Positions 16,579 through 26,384 of a stretch of DNA of 64,000 nucleotides are shown here, piece after piece. Both the position numbers and the translations under genes were made by a program. The DNA is taken from positions 62,001 through 126,000 of the forward strand of contig CAJQUW010014313.1 of the NCBI GenBank assembly GCA_907163375.1. Reading direction: 5' to 3'. The stretch is from Prostheceraeus crozeri (Eukaryota; Platyhelminthes; Polycladida; Euryleptidae). Within the stretch, counting starts at the first letter, position 1. Every line of letters starts with the position of its first letter. A model generated the notes under the pieces. It searched no databases, was not told the origin of the DNA, and saw only the letters and a program-made list of their open reading frames with translations.

Positions 16579-17892
16579 ATGGATACCGCAAATTCCACAA
16601 ATTCAGAAAATTTAATTAAATTAAAAATTGCTAATTTAGATTTATTAAATTATCTATTAAACAAAAATAAAAACTCAAACTGTCAGCATATTGGAGGTGA
16701 CAAGAACAAAGTTTCACACCACTTCGGTGGTGATATACAAAAAACATTAGAAAACATTCCTGGATTTATTTGGAGTAAGTATTCGAAAGAAAAACATCTT
16801 CCTGGTCATTCATATACTGGTCCAGGAACTCGATTAGATATAAGACTAGATGAGAATAATAATCCGAAACCAGGTGAAGAACCGATAAATAGAGTAGATG
16901 CCGCAGCTTACAGGCATGATTTAGCTTATCGAAATCATGATCTAAGTTCTCGACATGCAGCTGATAAGAAGATGATACAAGAATTAGATAGTATTCAGAA
17001 TCCTACATTTAGAGAAAAAATTGAAAGAATGTTTGTTAAGAAAGCTTTACAAGCTAAAATATTATTCGGTCAGGGTTTAAATGAAAATCATAATTCAGAC
17101 GTTTATGCATCTGAAATTCATAAAGAATATAGAAAGCCTAAATATTTATTGAAAGTAAAAGTATTTAATAAAGATGATATTTGGAGTGCTGATCTTATTC
17201 ATATGCCGAATGAAAGGGACTACAAATACGCATTGACCGTTATAGATTTATATACACGATATGCTTGGGTAAAGCCTTTAAAAAATAAAAGTGGTCTATC
17301 AGTTAAATATGCGTTTGAAGAAATCTTTAAAGAAAGTAAGAGAAAGCCAAGGAAATTGTTTGTTGATAAAGGATCGGAATTTTATAACAGAAACGTTCAG
17401 CCACTATTTGAAATTGTTTATTCAACTGAAAATGCTGGGAAGGCCGTAGTGATAGAAAGATTCAATCGGACGTTAAAAAATAAAATTTTCAAGAAATTTA
17501 CTCAGCAAGGAAATCAGAAATGGTTAAAAATATTACCAGGAATTGTGGAAGAGTACAATAATAAAGTTCATTCTGGTATTGAAGAAACTCCAAAGAATGC
17601 TTCTGACGACCCTGATTTGATACGAAAGAAAATATTCGAGAATAATAATTTGAATGAGAGTAATCCGAATTTGCAGAAACTTAAACCGAAATTTAAAATT
17701 GGAGATAGAGTTAGAATATTTAAATATAAGAACAAATTTGAAAAGGGCTTCGTCGGATACTGGACGAAAGAGATATTTGAAATTTGTAAAATAAATCAAA
17801 GTTATCCGTTTACTTATGAAATTAAAGATTTAGATAATGAGGATATCAGAGGTCGTTTTTATCAAAATGAATTACAACGAACTGATTTTTAA
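16579..17892 (+). CDS. Phospholipase-A2-like domain joined to Polinton integrase
   Basis: 437 codons in one open frame; the start follows CTTTAAAA. Residues ~76-119 carry YTGPGTRLDIR and DAAAYRHDLAYR, the Ca-loop and His-Asp signature of the parvovirus VP1-type phospholipase A2. Residues ~195-330 are a retrovirus-like integrase core: WSADLIHM (~203), FVDKGSEFYN (~262) and VVIERFNRTLK (~290) supply the D, D, E triad. Residues 371-434 (FKIGDRVRIFK...YWTKEIFEI) fit the SH3/chromo-like C-terminal domain. Integrase inserts the element; PLA2 domains breach endosomal membranes in parvovirus entry. Having both in one frame is unusual, and whether it is typical of this family I cannot tell. An in-frame CACCAC-TTCG-GTGGTG hairpin lies at 16717-16732. 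Confidence 0.88.
   Translation: MDTANSTNSENLIKLKIANLDLLNYLLNKNKNSNCQHIGGDKNKVSHHFGGDIQKTLENIPGFIWSKYSKEKHLPGHSYTGPGTRLDIRLDENNNPKPGEEPINRVDAAAYRHDLAYRNHDLSSRHAADKKMIQELDSIQNPTFREKIERMFVKKALQAKILFGQGLNENHNSDVYASEIHKEYRKPKYLLKVKVFNKDDIWSADLIHMPNERDYKYALTVIDLYTRYAWVKPLKNKSGLSVKYAFEEIFKESKRKPRKLFVDKGSEFYNRNVQPLFEIVYSTENAGKAVVIERFNRTLKNKIFKKFTQQGNQKWLKILPGIVEEYNNKVHSGIEETPKNASDDPDLIRKKIFENNNLNESNPNLQKLKPKFKIGDRVRIFKYKNKFEKGFVGYWTKEIFEICKINQSYPFTYEIKDLDNEDIRGRFYQNELQRTDF
16717..16732. repeat. Perfect hairpin in the integrase frame
   Basis: CACCAC and GTGGTG around TTCG. It is in frame, just upstream of the phospholipase-like domain. Confidence 0.6.
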
Positions 17893-18362
17893 TTATCATT
17901 ATTATTATTTTTATTATTCAATTCTAACATAATATCAAGAAATGGCACTCCTTTTTGTAATTTGTACAAAACGTATAAACATAATTGACCACAATAAGTA
18001 GTGCCTGGTGTTTGAATTTGAAACGTATTGTATGTTCCCGTTCCAAGTAATTCTTTTACTTCATTTGTAGGGGGCAAACCGTATGAATCAAAATAATAGT
18101 TCTCAGCCTCCGGGCGATCAAAATAATAGTTTTGCTGATGATTTTTAACGCCTGCTGACCAATGTACACCTTTTTCATTTGACGTATGAAGATTTGTTAT
18201 GAAATTTACAGTTATTGATGGCCTATTTTTTAGGAATTGTAATTCATCCCTCATCAATATGTGAAAATTCTTTATTCCTAATCGATTAGCGATTTTCTTT
18301 AGGTCGAAATTCGTTGTTGTCTGTGTTCCATATAATTTCAAAAACTCATTTATGTTGCTCAT
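17889..18362 (-). CDS. Adenain-like cysteine protease
   Basis: 157 codons, leftward, overlapping the integrase 3' end by four bases, so the two are convergent. Catalytic landmarks in order: GVHWSAGV (His67), YYFDSYG (Asp92), FQIQ (Gln115/117) and YCGQLCLYVLY (Cys124). The family is the Ulp1/adenovirus protease group that matures capsid proteins, and it is one of the core Polinton genes. Length is normal for the family. I chose the ATG at 18362 because the homologous N-terminus (FLKLYG) starts within ten residues of it. Confidence 0.9.
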   Translation of the reverse strand: MSNINEFLKLYGTQTTTNFDLKKIANRLGIKNFHILMRDELQFLKNRPSITVNFITNLHTSNEKGVHWSAGVKNHQQNYYFDRPEAENYYFDSYGLPPTNEVKELLGTGTYNTFQIQTPGTTYCGQLCLYVLYKLQKGVPFLDIMLELNNKNNNNDN

Positions 18363-18411
18363 TTTATAATAAAAAAATTTCTTAAGGGAGCCCCTAGAAG
18401 ACAGGGGTGGG

Positions 18412-18580
18412 GGGGTATTGATTTAAAACTGTTCTCTAATGATGTCTTTCCTTACTACTTAGTCAGAAGGGGTATTGATTTAAAACATTTTTATAATGAT
18501 GACTTTCCTGACTACTTAGTCAGAAGGGGGGGTATTGATTTAAAACTGGTCTCTAATGATGTCTTTCTTTACTACTTATT
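18412..18580. repeat. 57-60-bp tandem repeat, three units
   Basis: Units begin GGGGTATTGATTTAAAAC at 18412, 18469 and 18529 and contain ACTACTTAGTCAGAA. They lie between the protease start and a decayed copy of its 5' end. Confidence 0.85.
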
Positions 18581-18663
18581 CAATTTTGAAATGATTTAAT
18601 TTAATCTAAATTTAAACGTTACATTGTTGCATTGTGTTAGTGTTTCACGCATATTTTATCAAT

Positions 18664-18793
18664 AGTAATTCATTACTCATCAATATGTGAAAATTCTTTA
18701 CTCCCAATTGCTTAGCAATCTCATTTAAATCGAAATTTAATGTGGTTTTGTTTGCCGTATATTTTTAGAATGTCTCTAATGTTTCTCATTTTA
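18664..18793 (-). pseudogene. Decayed partial duplicate of the protease 5' region
   Basis: It matches 18240-18362 over about 125 bp (shared CTCATCAATATGTGAAAATT) with many substitutions. It is a fossil fragment with no independent frame. Tandem duplication of the protease start, followed by decay, explains it. Confidence 0.75.
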
Positions 18794-19302
18794 AATGGAA
18801 TAAAATCTATTTCAGAACTTTCTCAAAAGAATTAGCGTGTAGCAGCTGCTAAAATTGTTTCAGCTGATAGGGGTGAAGGAAATCACAGACAATAGCGCAT
18901 AATGCGAGTTGTGAAATCTCATTCACACTATGAGAACAAAAGAACAAATACAATCTAAACACAATAGACATATGAGAGAGAAGAGAAATGAATGAGCATT
19001 TCTCTTCATTTTGGTTTCAATAACAATCATTCATTCGACATTGCTTGAATGGAAAAATACACCAACTGTCGCGCCGATGTCAGAAAGTTTGTCGATAAAC
19101 CTGTCGACATGGCGCGACAGTTGGTGTATTTTTCCATTAGCGTTCAAGGTCATTCTATTAAAAGCATATGGGAATTATTCTCATTGAAGACAAGCAATTG
19201 TTTTAAAGAATGCATTGTGAATACAATATTCCTGTAACAGACAGGAACGAGAGAGAGAGAAAGAAAGAAAGAAGACACGCTGCTCCGTAAAAGTTTAATT
19301 GA
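18794..19302. other. Polinton spacer with a hairpin and a GA-rich run
   Basis: It contains the 28-bp-arm inverted repeat at 19048-19138 and a GAGAGAGAAAGAAAGAAAGA run near 19250-19275. No gene was recognised. Its composition is closer to the host flanks than to the rest of the element. Confidence 0.5.
19048..19138. repeat. Long perfect hairpin (28-bp arms)
   Basis: 19048-19075 and 19111-19138 are exact reverse complements (AATGGAAAAATACACC at the outer end). The loop is 35 bp and adds a short ATGTC/GACAT stem. A small inserted foldback or structured regulatory site is possible. Confidence 0.9.
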
Positions 19303-20112
19303 GATAACGAAGGATATATTCTTGAGGTTCCTTCCACTTTTGTTTCTTCCATTTCTGAAGTTCCTTCCACTTTTGTTTCATTCATTTCTGAAGTTCCTTC
19401 CATTTTTTGTTTCTTCCATTTTTAAAGAAATATTTTTAACGGGCGAAGCCCTGAACCTTCGGTTCGCAAGTCACATGATATATTTTAAAAACCTGAAAAA
19501 TGGATAAAATTCATGAATTTGAAATTCTCAACTTTTATGATTTTCGGTGTCCGGTTTTACATGACCTGGGACGGTCATGATTTAAGCAATGAAAAATGTC
19601 ATAATCACAAATTTGAGATTCTCAACTTTTATGATTTTTTCGGTGTCCTGGAACGGTCATGATTTAAGCGAGGGTGAAAATCGAACCGAAGGTTCTAGGG
19701 CTTCGCCCGATTGTAATTCTCAAATTTTGAAATTCTCAACTTTTATAATTTTTTAGTGTCCTAGAACGGTCATGATTTTCAAGGTAAAAATTGTAATTCT
19801 CAAATTTGAGATTTTGAAAAATTTGAAAATTGGGTATTTTTAAAAACGCCCAAATCGGAGCGAAGCTCCTCTGGCTTTAGCCGATTTGTGAATTTAGGTC
19901 TTCATAACCTGAAAAAGGGTTCAAATTCATGAATTTATGTCGTTTTTAAAAAGTACCATTTTTTCAAAAATGGTACTTTTTGAATGGACTAAATTCATGT
20001 ATTTAGGTCTTAAAAACCTGAAAAAGGGTTCAAATTCATGAATTTATGTCGTTTTTAAAGATACTATTTTTTGAATTTTATGGTGGCCTGGAACGGTCTT
20101 TTGCCCATTACT
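19303..20112 (-). repeat. Right terminal inverted repeat of the Polinton
   Basis: Reverse complement of 2270-3027, ending CCATTACT. It is about 50 bp longer because the inner block that encodes METKVEGTSE-like units (read on the minus strand) has more copies here than at the left end. Any start-codon frame here is the mirror of the first gene's N-terminus and runs out of the repeat without a recognisable partner. Confidence 0.93.
19440..19887. repeat. Three GC double hairpins of the right TIR
   Basis: 19440-19466, 19679-19712 and 19852-19887 are the inverted counterparts of the three in the left repeat. Confidence 0.9.
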
Positions 20113-20118
20113 TCAATC
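20113..20118. repeat. Right target-site duplication of the Polinton (TCAATC)
   Basis: This is an exact copy of 2264-2269, directly after the CT end of the element. Confidence 0.93.
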
Positions 20119-21167
20119 TACAAATCGCAATCATTCAAAAAGAAAACATGTGAGTAGGATAGTGAAACAGGCACGGTGAGAAAAAAATTCTCTGAGCTCT
20201 CTTCAGATATACTGGTCATCAAAATCAGTGAACTTATGAAAAATTAGTGATATCGTGAAGTTATCACAAAATCATGACCATTTGGCTAGAAATGTTATGT
20301 TCTCACTTTTACATAAAAAATGTTAGTGCTTGGTATTTTCAGAACCCTTGCTTTGCAAGGAATTCGATTATCTAAGTTTTATATTCATATAAGTTCAATA
20401 GTTTTTTTTTCAAACTTCTTCAATATGTTTTCTAATTTCCGCAAAAGTGCACAAACAGTGAAGGTAAACAATCAGCAGTTGCTATGAGAGAACAAAGACA
20501 TTACTTCGCCAATTGTCTTGTTTTGAATCTTCGTTCACCTATCTTGGTGCTTGTTTACTTTTGTGGAAATGAGAAAATATGTTGAAGAATTATTTATGTA
20601 AAAATTAAAAATATTATATGAATATAGCTTCCATAGATCTGCTTCGTAGATTTAAACGTGTCAAGCTTCTTTGCGCATTCTAATCCTTTTCGAACACGTG
20701 GACATACATATCGCCACCGACGTCACCCCGCTCGCATAATTATTAATTGGCGTAACTGTTTCACTCACCATGTCGTTACTAGATGGAATGACTCACCTGC
20801 TTTTTGTGTAGATGCTTGCACGATCAATTGCTTCACACGAAGACTTGATATTTATGAGAGAATTACTTTGACTTTGATCTTTGTTTACTTGCTCGGAGCT
20901 TGTTTGAATCAATAAATCAATATTCGAATTCCTTACCACGCACGGGTTCTGAAGATACCTGACATTCTCGATGAAAAAGTGAGGACATAACATTTTCAAC
21001 CAAATGGTCATGATTTTGTGATAACTTTACGACATCACTAATTTTTCACAAGTTCACCGATTTTGATGTCTGAAAAGAGCTCAGAGAATTCCTTTTCTCC
21101 CCGTGTCTGATTCATTATCCTACTCACATGTTTTCCTTTTGAAAAATAGCGATTTGTAAATTGAGCA
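20113..21167. repeat. Foldback repeat carrying the Polinton insertion
   Basis: 20113-~20370 and ~20925-21167 are inverted copies of each other (shared CATGTGAGTAGGATA, TCACAAAATCATGACCAT and TTATGT-CTCACTTTT blocks) with ~15% differences. The spacer is ~550 bp and holds a second imperfect palindrome around 20400-20600. The outer end, CGCTCAATC, is separated from its arm by the Polinton (2261-2269 then 20113). No protein was recognised inside, so it is an older non-autonomous foldback. Confidence 0.75.
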
Positions 21168-21377
21168 ATTTTCATATTTTGAGCATTTCTCAACAAATAC
21201 AATAGCGGATACAAGCCTGTCATAGCTCATTTTAAAGCTGAGAATACAAGCTCTCGAATGATGTATGGCACGTTGATGTGGAGCACGATTGGCAGGCATG
21301 AGAATCGATTCAGTCCGTTTTCTTATGATCAGCTTTGTATTTGAAAGACAACATTCAGAAAAGCTTTTTCTTTATAG

Positions 21378-21699
21378 GTTGGCTAAACGTGGAAAGAAAG
21401 TGCACTCTGGACGTCCAGCTGGACTACCTTCTGATGTCCATGTTCTGTCAACTGATATGAAAATGGACCTGCAGATTCTTATCGTTGAGGTAGTCATGGA
21501 GCAATTGAAAGCGTGTGGTCACTACAAGGATGTTGCTCGAGGCGTGAAATTTACTCTGGACAAGCGTGTAGGGAAACTTTGGCATGTAGTTGCTGTTGAT
21601 GGTCAATACTGGTCTTACTACAGCCACGAGCCCGGCTACAGCTTCGCCTTCAGAATTGGAAAACTAATATTCCTGGTCTGGAGAACACCATTCCTGTAA
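21378..21699 (+). CDS. Last exon of a TAL-like gene, dynein-light-chain domain
   Basis: Acceptor CTTTATAG at 21377; the exon ends in TAA at 21699. It encodes LSTDMKMDLQ, then VVMEQLKACGHYKDVARGVKF, DKRVGKLWHVVAVDGQYWS and a C-terminal FLVWRTPF. This matches the dynein-light-chain (LC8-like) domain, in the form fused to EF-hands in the tegument-allergen-like proteins of flatworms and relatives, where the domain binds helical peptides. The open frame upstream (from 21289) crosses the acceptor and is probably intron. Earlier exons with EF-hands were not found in 1-21377. They may lie left of the window, which would place the Polinton and foldback in an intron. Confidence 0.75.
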
Positions 21700-22011
21700 A
21701 CGTTCAATGCAATTATACACGAAAAGAAAATGCAATTTCACAGACAGCTCGGATAGAATGCGTGTTTCACAACTATCAATATATTGTATATTTGATGATT
21801 TTCATCAATTAGATGTCTTACTATACAACTATTTCTTATAACTTTGCTCAATTTTTGAATTTGTGGCAAGTCGATATGAGAATCAGAAGGACTTGTTCCT
21901 GTTCCGAGGACTTTTAATCGATTATGAAATCCTTATTGGATCAATTAATATCGCATGCACGCGCTGCGGCAGAAAAATCGTATTTGTGAGACTTCCATGT
22001 ACGCATATATG
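21700..22011. other. Unassigned DNA after the TAL-like exon
   Basis: Presumed 3' UTR and downstream DNA. No gene or repeat was recognised. Confidence 0.4.
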
Positions 22012-22690
22012 CGAACTGTAAATCAACACCTCCTAAAATCGAAGAAACCTGCATCCTAAAGCGCCACACACTAGAATTATAGGAGATTGTGTGAAATAGA
22101 ATGTTGACATACTAAACACTGTAAACTGTCACCTCCTAAAATCGAAGAAATCTGCATCCTAAAGCGCGACACACTAGAATTTTAGGAGGTTGCGTGAAAT
22201 AGAATGCTGACATACTAAAGAGAACAATAACACTAGTGCGCTAGCCTCCTAAAACGCTTTGCTTTAGGATTTTTTTATTAGTTACGAATAGTGTCTCGCT
22301 TCAGTGTGTGATTTAGGAGGTGCTGGTTTACAGTGAAGAGAACAATAAGCTTAATTCGCTAGCCTCCCAAAACGCTTTGCTTTAGGATTTTTTTATTAGT
22401 TACGAATAGTGTCTCGCTTCAGTGTGTGATTTGGGAGGTGCTGGTTTACAGTGAAGAGAACAATAAGCTTAATTCGCTAGCCTCCTAAAACGCTTTGCTT
22501 TAGGATTTTTTTATTAGTTACGAATAGTGTCTTGCTTTAGTGTGTGATTTGGGAGGTGCTGGTTTACAGTGAAGAGAACAATAAGCTTAATTCGCTAGCC
22601 TCCTAAAACGCTTTTCTTTAGGATTTTTTTATTAGTTACGAATAGTGTCTTGCTTTAGTGTGCGATTTAGGACGTGCTGGTTTAGAGGCT
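22012..22690. repeat. CACTGTAAA-flanked tandem array (118-bp units)
   Basis: Two ~105-bp units beginning AACTGTAAAYYRWCACCTCC are followed by four units of exactly 118 bp spacing (AGAGAACAATAA at 22219, 22337, 22455 and 22573). The unit edges contain CCTCCTAAAA and the reverse TTTTAGGAGG, plus GGTTTACAGTG and CACTGTAAAC. The array is therefore built from a small inverted-repeat element with the same CACTGTAAA ends as the larger elements in the window. Confidence 0.8.
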
Positions 22691-24406
22691 TGCACAGCAA
22701 GGAAGCGCGGGATTGCCAGTTGAAATTTAAATTCTGAATTTTGAACCGTTTAAGGAAAATAGCCGGTTTGGCATAAGTCTGTTTTGGCTGATTTTTGCTT
22801 GCGTTTTAAACCATGACGTCACAAAATTTATCATATTAAAGAATGAGTGATGTCTTGAATAAATGAAGGGATTTTATGATTTTGAAAGGGCGCAATTTTA
22901 TAGAAGATTCTAATATTGTGACCCTTTAATGTCAAAACTCATCATCAGCTATTATGCCTTGAATACTAAACCTTGTCATCATTTATCAGTAGATAGTTGA
23001 AAGTCATGAAATCAAATGAGTTTATTTATCGATTTTCGCACTTAGACGTTTGCACATAGTACCTATGCGTTCAAAAAGTTCCTCAAATTACAGTTTGAGA
23101 AATCGGATTGGAATAATCTTTACTTGTTCATTAGTCATAAATTTAGCCTTCACATAATTCCTTGTCGGACTTATTGACTAGAAGAATGGCATCTTGATAT
23201 ACGAGTACATGTACATAATGTGCATGCTACTGACAGAATTGATAAATGGTGGTACCTGGAGCTGCAGTCATAAATGATATTCAAAATGCATTTTAACGCC
23301 AAGCTTTGATTATGCAGCAGAAGGCATTTCTGATTATTTCTACTCAAATTTCTTGATTTTGACGCATTTCTTAGTGCATCAAAAGCAGACATTGTGTCAT
23401 ATCGTTGTTGACGCCGAAGTTAAGTTGGTGAACGGAGCCTGCGTTTAGCAACTTTCAGAGAAGCGCATGTGAGATTAGATGCACTTTGTGTGAAGCAAAT
23501 ACACTGCAAAGGCGATTTTATATCCATGATAAATGCTCTCATCTAGGTAATTGGATCTGATAGTGCCACTCAGGGCTGGGCTAGAGTATTCGGATCCTCC
23601 TAAACCAGTGGTGGGCAACGCTGCCCTGACCCGCTACCATTTCTCATGTGTAATCTCCGCGCACATTTAAATCAGTGATGTGAAGGTGGCCCACTCCAAC
23701 TTTGACATTTAAAAGGTCCTTCTACGGTTGAGGGATCTTCTTTAGAATTTGTAAAATCATTAACTAGAAACCAATTAATCAATATGCTGGCAAAAATTCG
23801 TATTCCAATGCTCAAATCATGCTCTTTTCGTAATGAATATCTCCTCCCAATGAACGCAAGTAGGACTGGACGGGTCTACGCTGCGATATAGTGTCCGATG
23901 CTTTGTTGAGCCTGTTATCACTGCTTAACCGTCGCCCCAGTGGGAGGGGGAGGACAATTTCGCCCCCCTGCTGATATCCAAAACTTTAATACCAATTTAG
24001 CAAACCACACATCCTTTGACAGGGCATTGAAAGGGGACACAGAAAAATAGCATTATTTCTATTTTTAAGATCATCCCTGGGCTGAGAAGTAGGCCAAAGG
24101 TAAAGAAAAACGTAAAATTTTAACAAATTTTTATTAGATAACTATTTGAAATGGAAAATGACAACAAAGACTAATAAACCACGCATTAACAAAAAGATCT
24201 AGTCAAGGTGGTTAATAAAATGATTATCATTATCATGAGTTCAAAGGTCAAAAAATTCAAACTTGCAGTTCAACTCAAATATAATAGTACAATCGAACAT
24301 TTTAGTGTTTAGTTTCTGTAGGTGAAGAAACAACACAATTCGTAGTTCTTTATCGAGGCACTCAGACTAAAAGCATCATGATTATGAGAATTTTCAACAA
24401 AGAACT
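22691..24406. other. Unassigned DNA
   Basis: No exon, RNA gene or well-bounded repeat was recognised. A short GC-richer patch lies near 23600-23960. Confidence 0.4.
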
Positions 24407-24623
24407 CAGATATATTTCGCCTGCTCTCAGTCGGTGCCGTACGCAGGAATGAAATTTAGTGAACAAGAAGTGAACGATGTTATTTGATGCAATGAAATTC
24501 ATTTATTTCATTTGATTTCATTAGATACATGAATTTCATTGTATCAAATAACACTGTTCACTTCTTCTTCACCATTTTCATTCCTGCGTACTGCAACGAC
24601 TGAGAGCAGGCGAAATATATCTG
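24407..24623. repeat. Foldback with ~95-bp arms
   Basis: 24407-24502 and 24529-24623 are imperfect reverse complements (outer CAGATATATTTCGCCTGC, inner AATGAAATTCAT). The loop is ~26 bp and rich in TTCATTT. It looks like a small non-autonomous foldback. Confidence 0.85.
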
Positions 24624-25929
24624 CCACTAATGCATCTTGCGATTTTTCTGTAAAAAATTATTCCGGGGCATCAATGTTTCAAAAAACTCAGAACTAAAAG
24701 GTACAAAAATAACACGAAACCAAGTTTAATGTTTCAAGCATGCAAACATAATGAGCAGATAATTTTAAATTCAAAAACTTTGTATTTGCGAATATCTTTA
24801 TATTGATAGGAGGAATCCTTTATGAGATCTCAATTTACCACTATGTCATCAAGAATTGATACCTCAAATATACATTAGAAGAGGAAATACCGAATTCAGA
24901 TAAATTTTTCCAATCATTGAAATTTTAAAATAGATCTCGCGCCAAAAGTATGGTGTCAAATATATAGAAATATGAAGTATGGTAGATATTTTCCCTTTGT
25001 CAAAAGTTGAATAATACGTAGAAAGTATGCTATTAGAATTCTGGTGACCATAGCTTGCTTGATTTACAAGATATTCCATTCGCAAGGGGGAAGGCGAAAA
25101 ACGCCCCTCCAGTGGTGGGAGGCTTGATCGACCATGTTGTGGTAATGCCTATACTGACATGCAGAGTGGGATGTGTATGACGGAATTGAGTCTCATGAAA
25201 ATATGTGAATTTTTGCAAGCCAAACTTTCTTTCAAGCATTCTTGTTACATTTAGATTCCTATGGAATTTATGTTTATTGATTATTGAACTGGCTTTCCTA
25301 GTCACTAATTTGCATGTATTATAACGAAATTGCGTGGTCTATGAACTTGAGCGATCCAGGGACTACTAACACTGAGTCTCTGAGCGATCTAACACTGAAA
25401 TCCATGACGTCTCTTTGAAGCAGTCTGACTATCTTTGAAATTGCATGTATTATCTTGAAGATGAATGACATAGAAATGAATTTGTCCGGATCTGCACTTT
25501 CCACATCGAATTCAAAAGAGCAATTCGCAATGGTTCAAAGAGAGGTAGAAATTTTATGCCAAATAACATTGTTACTGAGTAAGTAGGGTTGCAAGCCGAT
25601 ATTTCACTTTTCATTTTCCCATGAAAGTCGTTCATATATCTGCAAATCCAAATCTAAAACGTCATAATCAAAGTGATAGTGGAAACGACCCGTTCCGTTC
25701 GTTCTCAAGGCAGTCAGAATCGTTAGTTATCAGAATTGATTCGAGAAAAAACGGAAATTTGTAATAACCGAAGAAAGGAAAGTCATCTTGTCTCGGTGCG
25801 TGCTCGTGCATCGAGATTTCAGTTTGAGTTGGGTAGCCTCTAAGGTGCTCACTAATGCGCGTGTTCTCGTAAGAGTCGTATGTCTATGCGATTTTAGAGA
25901 ATTACAAGGTGGGTCTATGCTCATAGTAA
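24624..25929. other. Unassigned DNA
   Basis: Several short minus-strand open frames exist but none resembles a known domain or has convincing splice sites. Confidence 0.4.
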
Positions 25930-26300
25930 TCTATGCGCGCATAGATTTCAATGAGCTGAAATAATTGAAATTCTGAAAAACTTTTGAAGAAAAATCGTAA
26001 ATTGTAGCGTCTACTGTTAGATGATATCAAATACATATAAGAAAAAAGTTTTTTGAAGCAATAGAAAAGATTTAATAGGATTTGTTCGTGAGTACGGATA
26101 ATTATGCTCAGTGTGTGAAATCATAAATTTTGTTTCAATGCGCAAAAATATTTGCGCATGAATTTCCGTCTCCGCAGATTTGCGCATGAACTTCCGTCTC
26201 TACAGATTTGTGCATGAACTTACGACTCCGATAGTTGGTAATGGTGACTGAGAGTAAGATAAAATTTAGGATTTCTTGGAAGAAATTTGAGAGTTTTTTT
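25930..26300 (+). repeat. Dispersed repeat, copy A
   Basis: It shares with copy B (26385-26775) the blocks TTTTTTGAAGCAA, GTACGGA, GCATGAATTTCCGTCTC, TTGGTAATGGTGACTGAG and GAAGAAATTTGAGAGTTT. Copy A has extra repeats of the GCGCATGAA.TTCCGTC segment. Confidence 0.8.
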
Positions 26301-26384
26301 CAGTTTCCAAGAGCTACAGCCCTATTTATGCAAGTATATTGCTGGCTCTATGCGATTCTTTTAAGATGAAGAGTAAATCTACGA

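Larger units (their letters stand above)
2270..20112. mobile_element. Polinton/Maverick element, nearly complete but broken
   Basis: A 17.8-kb virus-like DNA element bounded by AG...CT ends, 0.76-0.81-kb terminal inverted repeats and the 6-bp duplication TCAATC. The family core is present: protein-primed DNA polymerase B, FtsK/HerA-type packaging ATPase, retrovirus-like integrase, adenain-like protease, double-jelly-roll major capsid and penton-like minor capsid genes, plus a fibre-like gene and four small or unidentified ones. Polymerase, protease and one unidentified gene point left and the others right. The outer inverted repeats are almost identical, so insertion is probably recent. The copy is nevertheless a fossil with about three or four breaks. 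It is far more AT-rich than its flanks, apart from the GC-rich hairpins scattered through it. It is inserted in an older foldback repeat. Confidence 0.95.

Noticed and set aside
19203-19403. Minus-strand frame MEGTSEMNETKVEGTS...
   Set aside because: It is the right-TIR mirror of the first gene's N-terminus and ends soon after leaving the repeat.
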